Assembly: GCA_904397865.1 (NCBI GenBank)
Contig: CAJFOS010000002.1
Coordinates: 62,001 to 126,000 of the forward strand
Direction: 5' to 3'
DNA: 64,000 bases
DNA from: Candidatus Allochristensenella caecavium
GTDB taxonomy: Bacteria; Bacillota; Clostridia; Christensenellales; QAND01
In this document: piece by piece, positions 8,350-16,763 of the stretch
Layout of the letters: each line of letters begins with the position of its first letter
How positions within the stretch are numbered: position 1 is the first letter of the stretch
The notes under the pieces: generated by a model
The model's database searches: none
What the model was told of the DNA's origin: nothing
What the model saw: only the letters and a program-made list of their open reading frames with translations
Made by a program: the position numbers and the translations under genes

Positions 8350-8778
8350 TTACACCCGCACGCGCACAAAGCGCGCAAAAAAATCTTCCACATCCAACGC
8401 GCGTTCCGTCAACCAAGGGGTAATTTTATTGCGCCCCTGGCGGGTCAACGTCATACATAGCACCCAGAACAGCAAGATGCCCAGGTACCAACCGTATAAA
8501 ACGACCCAGCAAACCAGCGTTATAACGCTGCGGAGGATGGTTTCAAATCCAAAAAAAGGCAAAACGAAATGCAGCGCCACACGGACTAAGAGGCCGCCAA
8601 TCAGCGCAATTAATCCAAATACTATCGCCTGCGCACCATGAAATGCCTTGATATCATCCTCATACCGCAGCCCGGAAACAAGCATCGGAATGCCCGTGAT
8701 AACCCCCAGTAAATAACTGGACCATATAGGCCAGCGCAGGGGTGTTTTTTCGCGAGGCTCCTTATTTCGCTTACCCAC
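8350..8778 (-). CDS. Small integral membrane protein, unknown function
   Basis: 142 residues with a basic N-terminus (MGKRNKEPREK) and three to four hydrophobic segments (about residues 18-36, 48-68, 75-97 and 97-112). The C-terminal tail is charged and probably cytoplasmic. The start overlaps the last eight bases of ddl, which indicates translational coupling to it. No family recognised. Position directly after ddl and a membrane-anchored MurF-like ligase hints at an envelope role, but this is inference from context only. Confidence 0.7.
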   Translation of the reverse strand: MGKRNKEPREKTPLRWPIWSSYLLGVITGIPMLVSGLRYEDDIKAFHGAQAIVFGLIALIGGLLVRVALHFVLPFFGFETILRSVITLVCWVVLYGWYLGILLFWVLCMTLTRQGRNKITPWLTERALDVEDFFARFVRVRV

Positions 8779-10003
8779 GTTTGACTCCTTTGGCGCCCTT
8801 CAAACCGCCGCCCTTTTGCACTTTTTCCAAAATGGATGAATCATACGCATAGCTGTTTGCCTTTTTTTCCTCCGCAGCAAGCAACGCGATACGCACCAAT
8901 TCATCAATCAAGGCTGTGTAACTCATCCCGCACGGCTCCCACAGATAAAACGCCATAGAACCCGGGATGGTATTTATCTCATTCACATAAAGAGCCCCAT
9001 CGCTCTGGTCAACCAGAAAATCAATCCGGACCACGCCTTTGCAATCCATCTCCGCGAAGATATCACAGGCAAGCTGCTGGATTCGCTGGGTCATTTCCTC
9101 CCCGATAGGTGCAGGAATCTCGCGTGAAGCGGATTGCATGCCTTTTCCTTTTCCGCCGTTGATATATTTATCGTCAAATGTCAGGAATTCCTTCCATCCC
9201 TTTGGTTTTTCACAAACGCTGGCTTTGCAGTCCCGCCCATAGCCGAGCACCGAACAGTTGATTTCCATCGGCTCCTGCACGCCTTTCTCCACGACGACTT
9301 TACGGTCGTATGCAAAAGCGAGTTCCAGTGCATCTGCCAATTCTTCTGCACATTTGACGCATGAGATACCAATGCTTGAACCCAGCCTTGCAGGTTTGAC
9401 ATACATTGGGTATCCAATGGTTTCCTCCAGCTTTTTCTGCCAGCCCTGTGCATCCTGCTGCCAGGCGCTGCGCGTAAAGTCGAGGCCGGGCACCATGGGA
9501 AATCCACAACCGGCAAACACCTTTTTCATCAATGCCTTATCCATGCCGGCTGCGCTCGCACCAACAGATGGGCTGGTATACGGAATATCGGACAATTCCA
9601 GCATGCCCTGCAGGGAACCGTCTTCCCCATGCACACCGTGCATGCACAGAAACGCTACATCGATTTTCTGTGCACGTTCTTCGACAACAGTCTTGCTCTC
9701 CTTTTTCCCAAACAGGCCTCCGCCTTCCTGCACCGTGGTCACCTGTTTGACCAATAGGCCCTCGCCCGGTGTGGAGGATAAGCGCACCTGTTGCGCTCCG
9801 CAGGCGGACGGGTTAAAGCACGCATAGATGGAAACATCCCGCAGACAGGCGCCCGTGTACCATTTACCATCGCGCGCCAAATATACCGGCACGATTTCAT
9901 ACCGGCTCGTGTCCGCATATTCCATCGCTTGCAAACCAGTGACAATGGAAACATCATGTTCCACACTGCGGCCGCCAAAGAAAAACGCCAAAGTCTGTTT
10001 CAT
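8771..10003 (-). CDS. ddl: D-alanine--D-alanine ligase
   Basis: ATP-grasp enzyme that joins two D-alanines for the peptidoglycan stem peptide; cytoplasmic. The 410-residue product has FFGGRSVEHDVSIVTG at the N-terminus, CMHGVHGEDGSLQGMLE, the grasp loop YVKPARLGSSIGIS and the metal site NEINTIPGS near the C-terminus. A Lys/Gly-rich tail of about 30 residues extends beyond the usual end. The start at 10003 is chosen because GAGAGGA is about ten bases upstream; an ATG nine bases earlier sits too close to the site. It follows the MurF-like gene by 18 bases, so both steps of the D-Ala-D-Ala branch are coded together. Confidence 0.93.
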   Translation of the reverse strand: MKQTLAFFFGGRSVEHDVSIVTGLQAMEYADTSRYEIVPVYLARDGKWYTGACLRDVSIYACFNPSACGAQQVRLSSTPGEGLLVKQVTTVQEGGGLFGKKESKTVVEERAQKIDVAFLCMHGVHGEDGSLQGMLELSDIPYTSPSVGASAAGMDKALMKKVFAGCGFPMVPGLDFTRSAWQQDAQGWQKKLEETIGYPMYVKPARLGSSIGISCVKCAEELADALELAFAYDRKVVVEKGVQEPMEINCSVLGYGRDCKASVCEKPKGWKEFLTFDDKYINGGKGKGMQSASREIPAPIGEEMTQRIQQLACDIFAEMDCKGVVRIDFLVDQSDGALYVNEINTIPGSMAFYLWEPCGMSYTALIDELVRIALLAAEEKKANSYAYDSSILEKVQKGGGLKGAKGVKRG

Positions 10004-10021
10004 TATCTGCATTCCTCTCCC

Positions 10022-11731
10022 CTATTGCTCATAATGGTCAGGCAAATCATTCTCAAACAACACAACATCGCGCGGGCGCGCAAGCAGCGCTAAAATGGCG
10101 CTTGCATCATCCAGGTTTTCCGCGATAAAAATATTTTTTTGGTCAAATCCTGCCTGCAGCAAGCCGCGTTCCATGGGTACAGCGCGCGTTTTGCCAACCA
10201 GAATTACAATATCACAAACCGGCGCCATGCGTGCGCCAAATTTTTCGTTTTCCCTTTCCTCTTCCGCCCCCAGCTCCACCATTCCTGGGGTGATACAAAT
10301 TTTTCTATAGCCATCGAAACTTGCCAATACGTCCATAGCCGCCTGGGTACCGGTGGGATTGCTGTTAAACGCATCATCAATCACAAGTGAACCCGTGCCC
10401 GGGTCAATCAGCTGCAGACGGTGTTCCACCGGTTCCGCCTGTGCAATGCCTGCGGCAACCTGTTCCATCGTGAGCCCCATTTCCAACGCCACTGCCGCGC
10501 AGCCCAGCACGTTCATCACGTTGTGTCTTCCCAGCAGCTTGCAGGTGCATGCAATACGTTCACCCGATTTTTGCACCAAGTCAAACGAACTGCCAAACGG
10601 CCCTGTCTGAATGGCCTCTGCCCAGACGTCCAAATCATCGCCGTCAATGCCAAACAGGCGTTTGTTGCCTGTAAAACGCTGATAAAGTTGTTTACAGATG
10701 CCATGGTCCTCCGGAAAAAATCCGATTCCGTCCGGCCCAAGCGCCTGCATGATTTCGTATTTGGTATTGGTGATATTCTCCTGGCTGCCAAACGTCTCCA
10801 GGTGCTGGTTGCCCACGCTGGTCAACAGGCTGTACTGCGGGGGGATAATCTCGCACAATTCAGCAATCTCATGTGTGTGCCGCGCACCCATCTCCGCAAT
10901 AATGACGTCGTTTTCATCTGTCAGCATTTCCCGCACCATACGCGTGATGCCCATGGGCGTATTATAGCTCGCTGGCGGCACCAGCGGATGATATTTCTGT
11001 TTTAAAATTGCGCCCAAAATAAACTTCGTGCTTGTTTTGCCATAGCTGCCCGTAATACCGATGCGTTTGAGGTCCGGGCGGCTCTGGATGATGCGTTTCG
11101 CATCATCGATAAATCGCTGGTTGATTTTCTGTTCCGGCTTTTCACGCAGGCGCGCGGCCAGGCGCACCCACTGGTGCACCATGCACAACGGCCACGCCGC
11201 CACAACCGTAGAGAACAGAATCCCAAACAACCACGCTGCAGGTGCGTCTTCAATCGAAATAATCGCATTGCACACCAGTACGGCGATTCCCACGCACACA
11301 GCACACACCGCTACACATACCACACGCGTACAACGGTATAGCCGTTTCATCCGTTCCGTCCAAACCAATTCTTTTTTTTGTTTTTGTGCGCGGCGTTGCT
11401 TGGCAATCTCCAAACCCAACGCCATATACAACGCAAAGGTGACCGCACTGACAACGCATCCAGCGATAACCGATACCCAGATGTTCAGCGCGCAGGCAAT
11501 CGTTTCCCCCACAACGGCCACAAGTACCACGCTGTAAAACGGCCGGACATCTGCCCGGTTCCGCTTAAGTGTGCGCAGGTATCCGTCACATTGATACGAA
11601 TCCAACTGCAAAAGATGTAAAAAACGAATCGTATTGCGAATCGTCACATAAGCAACACCCGCTACCAATACCGCTGCATAGAGCACCACTGCCGCAAACG
11701 GCAAGGATAGAAAGCTGCTGATGATGGTCAT
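10022..11731 (-). CDS. Membrane-anchored MurF-like Mur ligase
   Basis: 569 residues. The first 195 or so hold four to five hydrophobic segments with a charged loop between them. A complete Mur ligase follows: P-loop GITGSYGKTSTKF near residue 225, the middle domain with IIAEMGARHTHEI and TSVGNQHLETFGS, and a C-terminal domain with DDAFNSNPTGTQAAM. The motifs fit MurF, which adds D-Ala-D-Ala to UDP-MurNAc-tripeptide, and the next gene is ddl. Ordinary MurF is soluble, at about 450 residues, so the membrane part is unusual. The start overlaps the hydrolase stop by four bases (ATGA). It could be the main MurF or a specialised paralogue. Confidence 0.85.
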   Translation of the reverse strand: MTIISSFLSLPFAAVVLYAAVLVAGVAYVTIRNTIRFLHLLQLDSYQCDGYLRTLKRNRADVRPFYSVVLVAVVGETIACALNIWVSVIAGCVVSAVTFALYMALGLEIAKQRRAQKQKKELVWTERMKRLYRCTRVVCVAVCAVCVGIAVLVCNAIISIEDAPAAWLFGILFSTVVAAWPLCMVHQWVRLAARLREKPEQKINQRFIDDAKRIIQSRPDLKRIGITGSYGKTSTKFILGAILKQKYHPLVPPASYNTPMGITRMVREMLTDENDVIIAEMGARHTHEIAELCEIIPPQYSLLTSVGNQHLETFGSQENITNTKYEIMQALGPDGIGFFPEDHGICKQLYQRFTGNKRLFGIDGDDLDVWAEAIQTGPFGSSFDLVQKSGERIACTCKLLGRHNVMNVLGCAAVALEMGLTMEQVAAGIAQAEPVEHRLQLIDPGTGSLVIDDAFNSNPTGTQAAMDVLASFDGYRKICITPGMVELGAEEERENEKFGARMAPVCDIVILVGKTRAVPMERGLLQAGFDQKNIFIAENLDDASAILALLARPRDVVLFENDLPDHYEQ

Positions 11732-12510
11732 GCTGTTTCCTCACTTAACAGAAAATTATCGATAATCGCCAGGAACTGCGGCAACCGGTCCAAATAGGCA
11801 AAATGTCCGCACCCTTCAAAACGCACCAAGCCACTGTCACGGATTTTTTTCTCCATCAATTCTCCCATCCAAAGTGGGGTTGCCGTATCTTCTGTACCCC
11901 AAATCAAAAGGGTGGAATTCTGGATTTGTTCCAGACATCCTGTCAAATCCTCATTGACAACCAGCGAAAATGTGCGCTTCATTTGCTCCGGCAGTGCCCG
12001 GTATTCTTCGCTGCCGGCATTCTGTGTCCTGGCCTGTAAATCTACTCCAAAGGCCTTGACTATGCTCCGTATCCAGCCTATACGCGCCATCTTTTTCAAT
12101 AATTTAAACGTATAAACGCGCCAATAATAGGAAAAGCCTCGTTTAGGCAAGATGCCCGCCCCGCCTGTCAGCACAATTTTGGAAAAAAGCGCGGGGTCAG
12201 CAGCTGCTAACTTCAGCACCACGCGTGCGCCAAAGGAATGAGCAATCACATCGCAACCACGGATATGCATCCGTTCGATAAACGCGCGGGTTACCTGTGC
12301 AAAATCATCCACGCGCCAGGGTTCCTGCGGCGTTTGACTGCGTCCATGGGCCGGAAAGTCAATCGCATAGGCATGCGCTTTGCGGCTGACAAACTGGTAC
12401 ACAGGCGCAAAGCTGTCCGCATTGCCACCCCATCCATGCAGTAGCAGCACGGGTTTGCCCGTCCCCTGTTCCTGATAATACACACGCACGCCATGCGTTT
12501 CAAATTCCAT
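11728..12510 (-). CDS. Alpha/beta hydrolase
   Basis: 260 residues with the alpha/beta hydrolase fold: oxyanion region LLLHGWGGN, nucleophile elbow AHSFGARV, acidic residue in WGTEDTATP and catalytic histidine in GCGHFAY. The catalytic triad is therefore complete. The start at 12510 follows GAGGCGG; a longer in-frame start 18 bases upstream lacks a site. It is the first gene of the operon with the MurF-like ligase and ddl, overlapping the former by four bases. The substrate is unknown; the context suggests a cell-wall precursor, lipid or amide substrate, which is inference. Confidence 0.88.
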   Translation of the reverse strand: MEFETHGVRVYYQEQGTGKPVLLLHGWGGNADSFAPVYQFVSRKAHAYAIDFPAHGRSQTPQEPWRVDDFAQVTRAFIERMHIRGCDVIAHSFGARVVLKLAAADPALFSKIVLTGGAGILPKRGFSYYWRVYTFKLLKKMARIGWIRSIVKAFGVDLQARTQNAGSEEYRALPEQMKRTFSLVVNEDLTGCLEQIQNSTLLIWGTEDTATPLWMGELMEKKIRDSGLVRFEGCGHFAYLDRLPQFLAIIDNFLLSEETA

Positions 12511-12545
12511 CCGTTTCCGCCTCAACAATCCAATAAAAACAGGTT

Positions 12546-12575
12546 ATTATACCTTATTTTGTCTCTTTGTTGCAA
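12546..12575 (-). promoter_or_regulatory. Promoter of the hydrolase-murF-ddl-icd operon
   Basis: -35 TTGCAA (12570-12575) and -10 TATAAT (12546-12551) with an 18-base spacer, overlapping the 3' end of rimI. It gives the downstream operon its own start. Confidence 0.65.
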
Positions 12576-13021
12576 TCCGCTGTCCGCCACAAAATCAGCG
12601 CGTCCTCTCCCGTGTCCGCATAATAATGCTTGCGCCGTCCCTGTTCAACGAATCCAAACGCGTGATATAGCGCCAATGCAGCTTCGTTGGACGGCCGCAC
12701 CTCCAGGGTAATGCTGTATACATGCCGCTGTTCCATCCACTGCAAAAGCGTCTGCATCAGCAGGCGGCCCACACCCTGTTTCCGATAAGGCGGGGCAACC
12801 GCTACATTGGTAATATGCCCTTCATCCAGGATATGCCAAATGCCTGCGTAACCAATCAGCCGTCCTTGGCAAAACGCGCCGGCATACAACGCGCAGGGGT
12901 TTTGTACCACGTCCTCCCAGAGCGACTGCCGGCTCCAGGGAATGGTAAAGCATTGCTGTTCCAGCATATGCAGTTCCTCCACGTCGCTTTCCTGCAAAGG
13001 GCGCATAAGAATTGCATTCAT
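12554..13021 (-). CDS. rimI: Ribosomal-protein-alanine N-acetyltransferase RimI
   Basis: GNAT-fold acetyltransferase of 155 residues, placed next to the tRNA t6A genes as in many bacteria. The acetyl-CoA binding signature is VAPPYRKQGVGRLLM, followed by YSITLEVRPSNEAALALYHAFGF, which is typical of RimI. The family acetylates the N-terminal alanine of ribosomal protein S18. The start at 13021 overlaps the tsaB stop (ATGA) with GAGG about eleven bases upstream; an in-frame ATG at 13006 is a weaker option. The substrate is inferred from family and context. Confidence 0.88.
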   Translation of the reverse strand: MNAILMRPLQESDVEELHMLEQQCFTIPWSRQSLWEDVVQNPCALYAGAFCQGRLIGYAGIWHILDEGHITNVAVAPPYRKQGVGRLLMQTLLQWMEQRHVYSITLEVRPSNEAALALYHAFGFVEQGRRKHYYADTGEDALILWRTADCNKETK

Positions 13022-13692
13022 CGCTTCTGCGCCTCGCGTTCCGCTTGGGGAATGCGCAGATACAATGGTTCCAGCGTGTCTGCGCTTTGCCACTGTGCAA
13101 GCGGGGTGCGCGCGGCAATGGCGGCCACGCTGGCTGCACACTGCAGCCGATGTGCCTCATCCAACAATACCGCCTGCCCGCCAAGCGTGTCCCTGACCGT
13201 CTGCTCATGCACACGTATCCCATCGCCTGCAAAACAAGCCCGTTGCCCCAGCGCCTGGATGGGGCGCAAAAAATCAGTCAGCTTCATCGCGCACGGCGCA
13301 ACTATGCATGCCCGTTCCCGATAAGCTGCACAGTATACTTCGCCCCGCCGCGCATCCATGATTGCACACCGCACAGGCGCCCCCTGTGCTTGCAGGCACA
13401 AAGCATCCAGCGTATTGACTCCCAAACAGGGAATCCTACGGGCCTGTGCAATCGCTTTCGTACACGCAATGCCAATCCGCAGTCCCGTAAAGCTGCCTGG
13501 TCCGGCCGCAACGGCAATTCCCTCCACCTGTTCGATGGTTGTGTCGCTGTAATGAAGCACATCGTCCACCAGCAGCATGATTTTTTCACTGTGGGTCTGG
13601 CGGTTTTCCACATAGGCCTGTGCAAGCAGACGGTTTTCGTATACGGCGGCGCTGGCCGCCGGACCGCTTGTATCGATTGCTAAAATTCGCAT
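13018..13692 (-). CDS. tsaB: tRNA threonylcarbamoyladenosine biosynthesis protein TsaB
   Basis: TsaB is the non-catalytic partner of TsaD in making t6A at position 37 of ANN-reading tRNAs. The 224-residue product starts ILAIDTSGPAASAAVYE and has the conserved VAAGPGSFTGLRIGIACTKA segment, both diagnostic. It overlaps tsaE by 13 bases and rimI by four, forming a tight tsaE-tsaB-rimI unit. tsaD is not in the window. Confidence 0.95.
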   Translation of the reverse strand: MRILAIDTSGPAASAAVYENRLLAQAYVENRQTHSEKIMLLVDDVLHYSDTTIEQVEGIAVAAGPGSFTGLRIGIACTKAIAQARRIPCLGVNTLDALCLQAQGAPVRCAIMDARRGEVYCAAYRERACIVAPCAMKLTDFLRPIQALGQRACFAGDGIRVHEQTVRDTLGGQAVLLDEAHRLQCAASVAAIAARTPLAQWQSADTLEPLYLRIPQAEREAQKR

Positions 13693-14141
13693 CCCAGTTC
13701 CTCCTGCAGCCTTCGTTCATCCTTCACGCCGTCTATACGAATGGTACGCGCCTGCTCGTCCGCTTGCTGCGGCGTCAGTTCTACACAAATGGGGGCCTGC
13801 ACCCAGTCCTCCAGCCCCTGCGGCCATTCAACCAGGCAGATGGTATCCGGCGCTTCCAGATATTCTTCCAGGCCCAGTTCCTCCAACCCTTGCCCTTCAA
13901 GGCGGTATAAATCCATATGTACCAGCATCCCCTTCGCCAGCGGATGCTCGTGAACAAGCGCAAAGGTGGGGCTGCTGATGTGCCCTTTTATCCCTAACGC
14001 CTGTGCTACGCCGCGCACAAATGCCGTCTTGCCCGCCCCAGGCCTTCCGTATAGGAAAACAACATCACATGGATGCAGGCAGCGGGCCAGTGCCGCGGCC
14101 AAACGTTCGGTTTGTTGTTCGTTTGCGGTTTGAAATAGCAT
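13680..14141 (-). CDS. tsaE: tRNA threonylcarbamoyladenosine biosynthesis ATPase TsaE
   Basis: P-loop ATPase of 153 residues that drives turnover of the TsaB-TsaD complex in t6A synthesis. It shows the Walker A motif GRPGAGKTAFVRG and the family string SSPTFALVHEH, followed by MDLYRLEG. The ATG at 14141 is preferred; an upstream in-frame TTG at 14162 overlaps the yitT stop but has no ribosome binding site, and the site before 14141 is only moderate (GAGACGGACGG). The gene overlaps tsaB. Confidence 0.93.
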   Translation of the reverse strand: MLFQTANEQQTERLAAALARCLHPCDVVFLYGRPGAGKTAFVRGVAQALGIKGHISSPTFALVHEHPLAKGMLVHMDLYRLEGQGLEELGLEEYLEAPDTICLVEWPQGLEDWVQAPICVELTPQQADEQARTIRIDGVKDERRLQEELGCEF

Positions 14142-14158
14142 TTCCGTCCGTCTCTTTC

Positions 14159-15001
14159 TCAATGTCCGGGCGGTGCATGAAAACCCTCTCCGCTGACCTC
14201 CCTAACGTCTGAAACAAATAGAAACGCCTGCGGGTCCACCTGCCGGACCAGTTTTTTAATCGTCACAATTTCGCGGCTGCTCTTGACAATGCATATCAGC
14301 ATATCCCGCGCTTGTCCGCTGTAGGTGCCAGTAGCGGGAATACGCGTACACCCGCGCTCCATTTCTGTCAAAATCCGCTGTTCCATCCGTTCACTGCTGG
14401 CCGTGATGATATTGACTTTTTTCGCCCCGGCCATGCCGGCAGCCACCATGTCAAAAACTTTGCTGGACAGGTAGAGCGCGATGAGGGCATAAAACGCCAA
14501 ATCCAGCGAAAAGACGAACGCACTCAACGCCACTACGCAGGCGTCCACCGCAAATAACAGCCAAGGAATCTGGATATGCGGCCAAATAGGCTGCAGCAGT
14601 TGTGCCAAAAGCGCCGTACCTCCGGAATTTCCTCCAGCACGCAGAATCAGCCCCAAGCCAGCCCCCATTACAACGCCGCCCAGCACAGTGGCCAATAAGA
14701 TGTCATTTGTCAGCGTCATGATGGGCACATAATCGGTCACTACGCTCATCAGCACCACGCTGTATAACGTATACAGTGTAAATTTTGCTCCATACCGAAC
14801 CCAGCTGCAAATGAACAACGGCGCGTTCAGCGCCATCATCAGCGTGCCGGCTGGAATATGAAGTTGGTATTGCAAAACCGTCGCCAGGCCGCTGACGCCG
14901 CCTGGTGCAATCTGGTGCGGCACCAAAAACGCAGCCATGGATAAACCCATGAGAATCGAACCAAGGCCGATTCCGGCGAGCTCCTGTACCATCTTTTTCA
15001 A
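14159..15001 (-). CDS. YitT family membrane protein
   Basis: 280 residues: five to six transmembrane segments over the first 200 residues (including GLGSILMGLSMAAFLVPHQI and GGVVMGAGLGLILRAGGNSGG), then a soluble C-terminal domain of the DUF2179 type (ERGCTRIPATGTYSG, CIVKSSREIVTIKKLVRQVDP). The GxxxGGNSGGT motif is typical of the family. Function in the family is unknown; a transport role is often supposed. The start is a TTG at 15001 with GGAGG nine bases upstream. It directly precedes tsaE. Confidence 0.9.
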   Translation of the reverse strand: MKKMVQELAGIGLGSILMGLSMAAFLVPHQIAPGGVSGLATVLQYQLHIPAGTLMMALNAPLFICSWVRYGAKFTLYTLYSVVLMSVVTDYVPIMTLTNDILLATVLGGVVMGAGLGLILRAGGNSGGTALLAQLLQPIWPHIQIPWLLFAVDACVVALSAFVFSLDLAFYALIALYLSSKVFDMVAAGMAGAKKVNIITASSERMEQRILTEMERGCTRIPATGTYSGQARDMLICIVKSSREIVTIKKLVRQVDPQAFLFVSDVREVSGEGFHAPPGH

Positions 15002-15063
15002 AACAACCGACCTCCTTCTCTTTCATTCTTACCCACATACGGAGGAAGAAGTCCGTTATTTTG

Positions 15064-15100
15064 CAAAAAAGAATAGCGGAAAGGCCATCCTTTCCGCTAT
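15064..15100 (-). terminator. Terminator after mazF
   Basis: A 12-base perfect stem, ATAGCGGAAAGG with CCTTTCCGCTAT, is followed by TCTTTTTT on the minus strand. Confidence 0.88.
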
Positions 15101-15109
15101 TATACCACG

Positions 15110-15460
15110 CTATGCGCCGTCCTGAAACCCTAGACTCGCTCGCAGCGCCTTATCAATTTGCCGCATCTTTTCCTCCGACAACCGGCCCACCAGCGCCCGC
15201 AGGCGTGATTTGTCCAGTGTGCGAATCTGTTCCAGCAGCACGATGGAAGGTTTGTGCAAGCCGCTCTCTTCCGGCATAACATGGATGTGCGTAGGCAACT
15301 CTGCCTTCTGTGTGGCCGCCGTAATCGCCGCGATGATGACCGTGGGGCTATAGCGGTTGCCGCGGTCGTTTTGGATAATTAAGACAGGGCGTAACCCTCC
15401 CTGTTCGCTGCCCACCACGGGATTCAGGTTGGCCAGATAAATTTCTGCGCGTTTGACCAT
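15110..15460 (-). CDS. mazF: MazF/PemK-type endoribonuclease toxin
   Basis: 116 residues matching the NdoA/MazF family: RAEIYLANLNPVVGSEQGGL near the N-terminus, RPVLIIQNDRGNRYSPTVI, then LLEQIRTLDKSRL. The family cleaves specific single-stranded RNA sites. The start at 15460 has AGGTGA upstream; an in-frame extension to 15697 runs through the neighbouring terminator and is not coding. No MazE or RHH-type antitoxin gene is adjacent: upstream is an aldo/keto reductase terminator and downstream a YitT gene. In Bacillus the partner lies just upstream, so this copy is either solitary or paired with a distant antitoxin. Confidence 0.9.
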   Translation of the reverse strand: MVKRAEIYLANLNPVVGSEQGGLRPVLIIQNDRGNRYSPTVIIAAITAATQKAELPTHIHVMPEESGLHKPSIVLLEQIRTLDKSRLRALVGRLSEEKMRQIDKALRASLGFQDGA

Positions 15461-15527
15461 GGGCTTCACCTGCAGTTTCTTTTGTAGGGGGTTCGCTATA
15501 AAATATGCCTGCCGCGCAGAATCGCTA

Positions 15528-15560
15528 CAAAAAAGGAGGATGCTGTCAAGCCTCCTCCTT
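15528..15560 (-). terminator. Terminator after the aldo/keto reductase gene
   Basis: GGAGGA pairs with TCCTCC (with inner GC pairs) and is followed by six T on the minus strand. It separates the metabolic operon from mazF. Confidence 0.8.
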
Positions 15561-15597
15561 CTCTGTTTCGGATATTCCATATCGTGTTTGGTACGGA

Positions 15598-16740
15598 TTA
15601 TGCCCCCGCCAAAATAGCCTGCATGCACCGCTGGATTTTCTGCATTTCCTCCGGGATACGGATTCCCTGCGGACAATGCTGCATACATTGGCCGCACCCT
15701 ACGCAGCGGTCGGCTCGCTTACTCTCTTCCATCGCCTGATAACCGTCTCTGAAGTGATGAGCCTTTTTATCAATCGCATACTGGTTGTATAGCTTAAACA
15801 TCTGCGGGATATCCACGCCCGCCGGACAATCCATACAATAACGGCAGCCCGTACATGGGATGGTAACGCTGCGTCGGTATTCCGCCAGCGCCGCAGCGAC
15901 AACTTCGTATTCCCGCTCGTTCAGCGGGGCAAACGGCGTCATTGTCGCTACGTTATCCCGTACCTGTTCAAGCGTAGTCATGCCGCTAAGCACCGTCATC
16001 ACATTGGGCAGCGACGCCGCGTACCGAATCGCCCAGGATGCCACGCTCCGTTCCGTATTTGCCTGTTCCAGCACGCCGGCCGCACTGGGGCTCAACGAAG
16101 CCAGCACACCGCCGCGGACGGGTTCCATCACAATGCAAGGCACACCATAAGCCTGAATTCGTTCATACTGCCCTTTGGCATCCTGCATCTCCCAATCCAG
16201 ATAATTGAGTTGAATCTGTACAAAATCCCAGGGGTGTTTGGCTAAAATCATGTCCAATGCGGCCGGTGTATCGTGAAAGGAAAACCCGAGATTGCGGATT
16301 TTCCCCTCTGCTTTTTTTCGCTGCAAAACACCGTAGATATCGGTGTGCGCATAGTCCGCCTCATATTTTTCAGCGCTGAGTGCATGGCAGAGATAAAAGT
16401 CGAAATAATCCACCTGACATTTTCGCAACTGCTCTTCAAAAATGCGTTCTGCATCCGCTTCGCTCTTCACCAGCCAGCCGGGCATCTTATCCGCTAAATA
16501 AAAGCTTTCGCGCGGATACTTGCGCAGCGCCTGGCCGATGAATTGTTCGGATTTTCCTTCATGATAGGGATAGGCAGTATCAAAATACGTGACGCCGTGT
16601 TCATAAGCATAATCAATCATCTGCTGACCTGTCTGGTAATCGATATCCGTCTTTCCCTGCTCTGTCAGCGGCAGACGCATGCACCCAAATCCTAAAAGGG
16701 ACGGGTTCCCCACAATGTTGGGAAAAGGCCGTGCAATCAT
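15598..16740 (-). CDS. Aldo/keto reductase with C-terminal 4Fe-4S ferredoxin domain
   Basis: 380 residues. The N-terminal TIM-barrel domain has FGCMRLPL and the catalytic tyrosine in FDTAYPYHEGKSE, typical of aldo/keto reductases. The last 100 residues hold two ferredoxin-like clusters, CTGCRYCMDCPAG and CVGCGQCMQHCPQG, which suggest electron transfer through two [4Fe-4S] centres. Proteins with this layout are common in anaerobic Clostridia; the physiological substrate is unknown. The start has AAGGAGG seven bases upstream. It follows NnrDE by 23 bases in the same operon. Confidence 0.9.
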   Translation of the reverse strand: MIARPFPNIVGNPSLLGFGCMRLPLTEQGKTDIDYQTGQQMIDYAYEHGVTYFDTAYPYHEGKSEQFIGQALRKYPRESFYLADKMPGWLVKSEADAERIFEEQLRKCQVDYFDFYLCHALSAEKYEADYAHTDIYGVLQRKKAEGKIRNLGFSFHDTPAALDMILAKHPWDFVQIQLNYLDWEMQDAKGQYERIQAYGVPCIVMEPVRGGVLASLSPSAAGVLEQANTERSVASWAIRYAASLPNVMTVLSGMTTLEQVRDNVATMTPFAPLNEREYEVVAAALAEYRRSVTIPCTGCRYCMDCPAGVDIPQMFKLYNQYAIDKKAHHFRDGYQAMEESKRADRCVGCGQCMQHCPQGIRIPEEMQKIQRCMQAILAGA

Positions 16741-16763
16741 CCTGGTTTCCTCCTTCTTCTGGT

